Of a DNA stretch of 64,000 bases, positions 59,298-64,000 are shown one piece after another. This DNA is from Streptomyces atroolivaceus (GTDB taxonomy: Bacteria; Actinomycetota; Actinomycetes; Streptomycetales; Streptomycetaceae): positions 1 to 64,000 of the forward strand of contig NZ_JNXG01000021.1 of NCBI RefSeq assembly GCF_000717025.1, read 5' to 3'. Position 1 is the first letter of the stretch, and the number at the start of each line of letters is the position of its first letter. Both the position numbers and the translations under genes were made by a program. The notes under the pieces are model-generated. The model did not search any database and was not told the DNA's origin. It worked only from the letters and a program-made list of their open reading frames with translations.

Positions 59298-60899
59298 TCA
59301 GCCCACCGGGATCATGGTGGCGATGGCGTCCTTCACCGACTGGACCTGCGGCCCGATGATGACCTGCACGTTATGGCCGTCGAGCTTGATCACACCCACG
59401 GCGCCGAGTTTCTTCAGCCGCGCCTCGTCGACCTGTCCGGCGTCACGCACCGTCATGCGCAGACGGGTGATGCAGTTGTCCAGGGACCGGATGTTGCCGG
59501 CGCCGCCGATCGCGTCGAGGATGGCGACGGCGTCGTACTTCCCCGCGACCAGCTCACGCGCGGGCTCCTCGGTTCCCTCCGGAGCGGCGTCCTGGTCGTC
59601 GTCACCGTTCGGCTCCTCCTCGCGGCCGGGAGTCCTGAGGTCGAAGCGGGTGATCGCCCAGCGGAACAGGAAGTAGTAGACGGCGAACCACACGGCCGCG
59701 ATCACCGGCACCAGATACCACTTGGTCGCCGTGCCCTGAAGGACACCGAAGACCAGCCAGTCGATGACGTTGCCGTCGGTGTTCCCGATGAAGATCCCGA
59801 GCACGGCCGCGGTGAGGAAGCCGAGTCCCACCAGGACCGCGTGGATCGCGTAGAGCCACGGCGCGACGAACAGGAACAGGAACTCCAGCGGCTCCGTGAT
59901 GCCGCCGACGACGCAGGCCACCACGCCGGACACGAGCAGGGCCTTGATCTCCGGGCGCATCTTCTTCCTGGCGCAGTGGTACATCGCGAGCGCCGCGCCC
60001 GGGAGGCCGCCCAGGTAGGCCGCCATCTTTCCCTGCGAGAGGAAGTTCGTCGCATCGGTGACGGCGGCGTTCGGCGAGCCAGCGCAGTCCAGGTGCGCGT
60101 AGAACATGTTCAGGGCCCCGGAGACGTTGTCCCCGCACACGGCACCCGAACCGCCGACGTCGGTGAACCGGAACATGGCCACGAGGATGTGATGCAGCCC
60201 GATCGGCCGCAGCAGCACCTCTCCCATACCGAAGAAGAAGGGCCCGAAGACACCGGTGTGCCCGATGCCGCGCCCGACGGCGGTGATCCAGCCGTTGAAG
60301 GTGGGCCACACCAGAGGGATGAGCAGACCGAGCACGCTCAGGACGAGGGCGGAGATGATCGGGACGAAGCGCAGCCCGCCGAAGAAGGCCAGTGCGTCAG
60401 GCATCCTTTGGGTACGAAAGCGCTGGTGGAGGAGGCTGACAACGATGCCAACGGCCACGGCTCCGAGGAGTCCCGTATCGATGGACTGCACTCCGAGCAC
60501 ATCGGCTATGCCGTAGTGCTTGATCGCTCCCTCGTCCTCGAAGTCGACGCCCTTGGCGGTGAGGTAGAAGTTCACCGCGAGATTCATGGCGGCGAAGCCG
60601 ACGAACCCGGAGAACGCGGCCACGCCCTTGTCCTCGCGTGCGAGGCCGAGCGGAATGGCGATCGCGAAGAGGACGGGCAGGAAGGTGAAGGCGACCAGAC
60701 CCGTGTTGGCCATCCAGGTGAAGACGAGGTGGAAGCCCTCGGCCTTCAGGAAGGGAAGGTTGTCGGTGACGGCGTCGCTGGAGAGCGAGGAGCCGATGCC
60801 CAGCATGATGCCGCAGAACGCGAGCAGAGCCACCGGGAGCATGAACGTCTTGCCTAGCCCCTGGAGGAATTCCCAGAGTGCGGCCTTGGTCTTCTGCAT
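59298..60899 (-). CDS. PTS sugar-specific EIICB component, MalX/PtsG-like
   Basis: A 533-residue phosphotransferase transporter. The N-terminal EIIC domain (1-400) has about ten membrane segments with GLAREDKGVAAFSGFVGF and the conserved substrate region GGITEPLEFLFLFVAPWLY. After an acidic linker (EEEPNGDDDQDAAPEG) comes EIIB with the phosphocysteine in SLDNCITRLRM. It imports and phosphorylates a hexose or glucoside, with EIIA and HPr supplied elsewhere. The gene is first in an operon with the MalY-like enzyme. Confidence 0.92.
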   Translation of the reverse strand: MQKTKAALWEFLQGLGKTFMLPVALLAFCGIMLGIGSSLSSDAVTDNLPFLKAEGFHLVFTWMANTGLVAFTFLPVLFAIAIPLGLAREDKGVAAFSGFVGFAAMNLAVNFYLTAKGVDFEDEGAIKHYGIADVLGVQSIDTGLLGAVAVGIVVSLLHQRFRTQRMPDALAFFGGLRFVPIISALVLSVLGLLIPLVWPTFNGWITAVGRGIGHTGVFGPFFFGMGEVLLRPIGLHHILVAMFRFTDVGGSGAVCGDNVSGALNMFYAHLDCAGSPNAAVTDATNFLSQGKMAAYLGGLPGAALAMYHCARKKMRPEIKALLVSGVVACVVGGITEPLEFLFLFVAPWLYAIHAVLVGLGFLTAAVLGIFIGNTDGNVIDWLVFGVLQGTATKWYLVPVIAAVWFAVYYFLFRWAITRFDLRTPGREEEPNGDDDQDAAPEGTEEPARELVAGKYDAVAILDAIGGAGNIRSLDNCITRLRMTVRDAGQVDEARLKKLGAVGVIKLDGHNVQVIIGPQVQSVKDAIATMIPVG

Positions 60900-61301
60900 G
60901 TGTTCGGAACTTTCGAGCCTGGGGGGACGGGACCCGGGCGCTCGCCGCGGTGACAGGGGGACCGGCGGGTATCGAGCGACGGAAGGCATGACGCGGGGTT
61001 CGGTCCGCCTGCGCGCGACGCACCTGGGGATCGCCCGGTGAGCAGCGCCGGACAGGGCCGTTCCACCGCACGGATCACATCACAGCAGGTCGACGGCTGT
61101 CCATGGACGCCGGAGCGTGATCCGCTCCGGCGTCCGGGCGGATACGCACGGAGTGAACGGACTGTCGCGTGCCGTGACGTACGCCACTCGCTTGCACCTT
61201 CGGCGGGTGTTTGCCGCTCCGTCGCTGGGTAAGGGGCTCTGTGATCGCCGGAGCCGACAATCCGGTGGATAGTCTGCGAAAGCCATTGAAAGGGAGGTTC
61301 G
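60900..61301. other. Divergent intergenic region with an orphan hairpin
   Basis: No gene is seen here. A perfect 13-bp inverted repeat (GGACGCCGGAGCG at 61105-61117, CGCTCCGGCGTCC at 61123-61135) stands in the middle of a divergent region where no terminator is needed. It may be left from a lost gene or be an operator. AGGGAGG at the right end is the bL37 ribosome-binding site. Confidence 0.5.
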
Positions 61302-61379
61302 ATGTCCTCGAAGCGACGTCGTAAGAAGAGGGCCCGCCGCAAGAACGGCGCGAACCACGGCAGCCGCCCCCAGAGCTGA
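61302..61379 (+). CDS. bL37-like small ribosomal protein
   Basis: A 25-residue, very basic peptide beginning MSSKRRRKKRARRKNG and ending ANHGSRPQS. The KKRARRK and ANHGxRP parts match the short bL37 protein found in actinobacterial 50S subunits. An excellent ribosome-binding site (AGGGAGG) precedes the ATG, and a strong hairpin follows 15 bp after the stop, so this is a complete one-gene unit. It may be the only copy or a paralogue; a zinc- and iron-responsive neighbourhood to the right contains another ribosomal protein paralogue. Confidence 0.85.
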   Translation: MSSKRRRKKRARRKNGANHGSRPQS

Positions 61380-61394
61380 GCGTGCCGACAAGTA

Positions 61395-61420
61395 CGGGGG
61401 GTGGCGCGTGCCACCCCCCG
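61395..61420. terminator. Terminator after the bL37-like gene
   Basis: Arms CGGGGGGTGGC and GCCACCCCCCG pair perfectly over 11 bp around a 4-base loop. Confidence 0.85.
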
Positions 61421-61541
61421 GACGCGTTCTCCGGCCTCGCGTCATCCGCGTCATCCCCGCGGGGCATCCCCGCGTCCCTCCGTACCTGCCGGAGTGTGCG
61501 CCGGATCGTCTCGCCTTCGCCGTCGGCGTTCCGGCCCGTCG

Positions 61542-62249
61542 TCAGGTGAGCAGTTGATTGCGGTGGGAAGCGCGACGGGCGGCGGACAGCAGGGCGTGGA
61601 TCTGAGGGCCGGCCTGGTCGAGACGGACCACGGGCTTCGGGAAGGGCAGGCGCACATCACGGTGGGTGCCGGGGTACTCCAGGCGCAGGGTCACGCCGTA
61701 GCGGTCCATCGCCAGCGGGAGGATGCGCGTCACGCCCTTCTCCGGCTGGGGCTGCACCAGGCGCAGGAGCAGAGGGACGAGTTCGCCGTGGTCGTCCACC
61801 AGGTGGGTCAGCATCGCCGCCTCACTGGTGGCGATCGGATCGGGGTCCGTCTCCTGGAGGGCGTCCAGTGTGACGAAGGCGCGGCCCCTGTGGTCCTCGA
61901 AGACGGCCTGGCCGAACTCCATGCAGGTGCTCTCGGTGGCGTCCGTGGTGTACGGCGCCGACAGCAGGCCGGTCACCGTGACGCGGGCCCGCATGCGGTC
62001 CCGCACCGGCGTGGGCGCGATGTCGGTGAACTCGAGCCGGACGGGAACGCGTTCCCCCGGTCGGGTGGTGCCTCCCTCGGACGGTTCGTGCAGGTGGATG
62101 TGCCCTATCGCGGCCGTGCCGTCGAGGCGGTGAACCTCGACGGGGTCGTGCCCATCGCTCACCACGGTCATCGAATGGGCGGCGGTCAGGATCGACAGCA
62201 CGCGTTCGGCGGCGGTGGGCTGTGTGACGCGGGAGTGGGAAGGACGCAT
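61542..62249 (-). CDS. DUF2470-domain protein, iron-box controlled
   Basis: A 235-residue protein whose N-terminal half reads AAERVLSILTAAHSMTVVSDGHDP and VEVHRLDGTAAIGHIHLHE. The last 70 residues have the DUF2470-like layout TSEAAMLTHLVDDHGELV and a conserved RYGVTLRLEYP. Relatives are related to HugZ-type heme-degrading proteins. A DmdR1/IdeR-type iron box at 62295-62313 lies just upstream, so it should be expressed when iron is scarce, in line with heme use. The ATG at 62249 is preceded by GGAG at a good distance; an in-frame ATG at 62285 would nearly touch the iron box. Confidence 0.8.
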   Translation of the reverse strand: MRPSHSRVTQPTAAERVLSILTAAHSMTVVSDGHDPVEVHRLDGTAAIGHIHLHEPSEGGTTRPGERVPVRLEFTDIAPTPVRDRMRARVTVTGLLSAPYTTDATESTCMEFGQAVFEDHRGRAFVTLDALQETDPDPIATSEAAMLTHLVDDHGELVPLLLRLVQPQPEKGVTRILPLAMDRYGVTLRLEYPGTHRDVRLPFPKPVVRLDQAGPQIHALLSAARRASHRNQLLT

Positions 62250-62294
62250 CCAAGTTCTCCAGAGGAGCCGGCGGGGAGACCTCATTGCACTTAC

Positions 62295-62313
62295 TTAGGT
62301 ATGCCTAACCTAA
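62295..62313. promoter_or_regulatory. Iron box (DmdR1/IdeR-type)
   Basis: TTAGGTATGCCTAACCTAA has the TTAGGT and ACCTAA arms of the actinobacterial iron box. It stands immediately upstream of the DUF2470-type gene. Confidence 0.8.
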
Positions 62314-62771
62314 CCTATGAATCGAGGATCGGGTAGCGCGGTGCCGGTTAAGGGTGTTCCCCGCTCGGTGGCCCGCCCTCGGGCCGGCTACGGCGGGCGC
62401 TCCGGCATCGCGCCCTGACGTGCGGCCGGGCCTCACCGCTGACGAGGCCCCCGCCCCGGCCCGTCTCCATGAGGGCTCCGACCCGTTCGGCCGGCATGAG
62501 CTTCGCCGACATCGTCCGGGAAGCGATGACGTCCTCCCCGGCGCACGGCTGCGAGGCCGGCTGTTCTGGCGTTACGCGCTCGCATGGGTTCACCCCTGAG
62601 CGGCCCTGGGGCTTGCGGGCCGGCGTTCCGCGTCGGGTTCACCTGTACGCCAAGCGCGGGCGGGCGGTGCCACGGGTACGGCTGCACCCCCACGGACGTC
62701 GAACTGCCCGTGGGTGCCCCGGCACCGAATTTGGGAGAACGGAGCCGGGGCTCAGCAGCCTCGAGAGTCGC
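62314..62771. other. Intergenic stretch without a recognised gene
   Basis: These 458 bp show several short open frames on both strands, none with a convincing start, family or ribosome-binding site. One frame (SFADIVREAMTSSPAHGCEA) has modest protein-like character but no recognisable family. It may hold remnants of a lost zinc-related gene. Confidence 0.35.
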
Positions 62772-62942
62772 TCAGTCCTCGGGATGCAGGAGGCCGCGCT
62801 GATACGCCTTCACCAGCCGCTGGGGTACCTGATGGACGGTCCCCTCGATCGTGACCGGAACCAGCTGGGGTGTGGTGGCCTTCCATCGGGCGCGACGGTG
62901 GCGGGTGTTGCTACGGGACATCTTCCGCTTCGGGACTGCCAT
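62772..62942 (-). CDS. rpmF: 50S ribosomal protein bL32, probable zinc-independent paralogue
   Basis: A 56-residue bL32 protein starting [20 protein letters not shown]. The ribosomal family normally has four zinc-binding cysteines; none is present here, so this is the C-minus form that replaces the zinc form when zinc is scarce. A Zur-like palindrome stands about 50 bp upstream. A long-standing pattern in Streptomyces is that such paralogues are repressed by Zur. Confidence 0.92.
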   Translation of the reverse strand: MAVPKRKMSRSNTRHRRARWKATTPQLVPVTIEGTVHQVPQRLVKAYQRGLLHPED

Positions 62943-62988
62943 GAGGGCCTCCTGGGCCGGTTCGGGTGCCGATGGCCGGGACGCTATA

Positions 62989-63010
62989 TGGAAATGATAG
63001 TCAATTTCAA
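62989..63010. promoter_or_regulatory. Zur-box-like palindrome before bL32
   Basis: GAAATGATAGTCAATTTC has GAAAT and ATTTC arms around a GATAGTCA core, close to the Zur box of Streptomyces. It lies about 50 bp upstream of the zinc-free bL32 start. Confidence 0.7.
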
Positions 63011-63104
63011 AAAGTGCGCCGCCATCCTGCGTCCGGCCTCCTTCGGGACGCGTGTGCCTGGCTGAGCTGCGCGGACGATGGGCGCGAACCGGCGTCGATG
63101 TCGG

Positions 63105-63190
63105 GACCGTTGACAAAACTGCGGCCTGCTAGAAACCTGTCACCTCGACACCGCAAAATATTGACCAGATCACTCAAAATCCTAAGCAAT
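63105..63190 (+). promoter_or_regulatory. AT-rich promoter-like region
   Basis: The stretch contains TTGACA at 63110 and TTGACC at 63161 with TAAGCA 16 bases on. It is far more AT-rich than its surroundings and lies about 190-270 bp before the secreted gene. The rest of 63011-63378 has no gene. Confidence 0.35.
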
Positions 63191-63378
63191 ACGCGCGAGT
63201 TCCCGGCGAGTGGCCCGCTGGCTCTCTGCCGGCGTCCCGGATCGCCCCCCATCGGTGTACCGGCAGCCCGCACCCGGCCGTCGCCGACCGCCGACCGCCG
63301 GACGGCGTACGCGTCGCGCGGTCGGTGACGCGTTGCGGTGCCCTCCCGGTCCCGTAGTCCCACGGAACAGAGGACAAC

Positions 63379-64000
63379 ATGAGATGGAAGCAACTCGGAT
63401 GGCGGTTCGTCGCCGGCGCGGTGACGGCCGCACTGATGACCGTCGGGATCCTGCCGGTCACCGCCTCGGCGGCCGACCGGAGCCCCGACCTGGCCCTCGG
63501 TAAACAGGTGACCACCAGTGGGTCCCACGGCGCCTACCCGGCGTCGAACGTGACCGACGGCAGCCAACAGACGTACTGGGAGAGCCCCGGCACCTTCCCG
63601 CAGTGGATCCGCATCGACCTCGGAGGCCGGTTCGACGTCGACCAGGTGGTGCTGGCACTTCCGAGCACGTGGGAGCAGCGGACCCAGACACTCGCTGTCC
63701 AGGGCAGCACGGACGGAAGCAGCTTCAGCACCCTGTCGGCCTCGGCCGCCCGGGTGTTCAGTCCCTCGGCGGGCAACACCGTCACCATCGGCTTCACCGC
63801 TGAGCAGGTGCGGTACGTCCGTGTGCAGGTGACCGCCAACACCGGGTGGAACGCCGCGCAGCTCTCCCAGGTGGAGGTCCACGGCGAGGGCGACGCCGGC
63901 CCGCCACCCGCCAACGGCTCCAACCTGGCACTGAACAAGCCGATCGAGGCGTCGTCGTTCACGCAGACCTACGTGGCGGCCAACGCCAATGACGACAAGC
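63379..64000 (+). CDS. Secreted protein with tandem discoidin/CBM32-like domains, partial
   Basis: About 207 residues are visible; the gene runs past the right edge. A signal peptide (WRFVAGAVTAALMTVGILPV, then TASA) is followed by a first galactose-binding-like (F5/8 type C) domain with LGKQVTTSGSHGAYPASNVTD and QWIRIDLGGRFDVDQVVL, ending at QVEVHGEG. A proline/glycine linker precedes a second such domain (SNLALNKPIEASS). This architecture is typical of secreted glycoside hydrolases whose catalytic domain would lie beyond the window. Confidence 0.88.
   Translation, partial: MRWKQLGWRFVAGAVTAALMTVGILPVTASAADRSPDLALGKQVTTSGSHGAYPASNVTDGSQQTYWESPGTFPQWIRIDLGGRFDVDQVVLALPSTWEQRTQTLAVQGSTDGSSFSTLSASAARVFSPSAGNTVTIGFTAEQVRYVRVQVTANTGWNAAQLSQVEVHGEGDAGPPPANGSNLALNKPIEASSFTQTYVAANANDDK

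Overview
The window is chromosomal DNA of a Streptomyces-like actinomycete. It has very high G+C with nearly all third codon positions G or C, SARP/AfsR-type regulation, SigB/F-type stress signalling parts, an iron-box gene and a Zur-type L32 paralogue. No rRNA, tRNA, insertion sequence, integrase or CRISPR array was seen.

Layout. (1) 1-13.3 kb is a catabolic island. It holds a double SnoaL-like protein, an MHS-type transporter, an HpaI-type aldolase / short-chain dehydrogenase / HisD-family operon, a bicupin plus alpha/beta-hydrolase pair and a divergent LacI-family regulator. Five copies of a palindrome close to GCATACGTATGC lie in front of these units, so they look like one LacI regulon. 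An amino-acid permease, a second HisD paralogue and a LysR regulator follow. (2) 13.4-17.1 kb holds general stress parts: a SigB/F-type sigma factor, a PP2C-type phosphatase, MarR with a 25-bp palindrome, and a STAS protein. (3) 17.1-19.7 kb is a GH127-type glycosidase broken by one frameshift. (4) 20.0-36.3 kb is a biosynthetic gene cluster I cannot assign to a known product. Its genes are a serine O-acetyltransferase, a cysteine-synthase-like enzyme, two cupins, a DMT exporter, an asparagine-synthetase-like amidotransferase, a PrpF isomerase, an acyl-CoA-dehydrogenase-like flavoprotein, a dihydroorotase-like cyclic amidohydrolase, a flavin reductase, a tautomerase, an ATP-grasp-like protein lacking its central lobe, a secreted protein made of fourteen GEGPN decapeptide units, and a large SARP regulator. 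(5) 37.1-53.6 kb is a PUFA-synthase-like megasynthase operon: free-standing thioester reductase, PfaD, PfaA with one ACP, and PfaC with a fused acyltransferase. (6) 53.9-64 kb is mixed: a transglycosylase-like protein, a STAS/anti-sigma pair, a peptidase-E-like protein, a truncated PucR regulator, a MalX/MalY-like pair, a 25-residue bL37-like ribosomal protein, an iron-box DUF2470-type gene, a bL32 paralogue and the start of a secreted carbohydrate-binding protein.

The most interesting signal is in region 4. Heptamers resembling CGGGAAC, repeated every 11 bp as SARP operators are, occur in four promoter regions: in front of the acetyltransferase operon, the divergent tautomerase operon, the cupin-amidotransferase operon and, after a strong terminator, the GEGPN-repeat gene. 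In each a -10-like hexamer of the form NANNNT starts nine bases after the last heptamer. This ties the repeat protein to the cluster and draws the regulon from sequence alone. My working idea is that the cluster turns O-acetylserine into a beta-substituted (perhaps heterocyclic) alanine derivative; that is inference. The role of the repeat protein is unknown.
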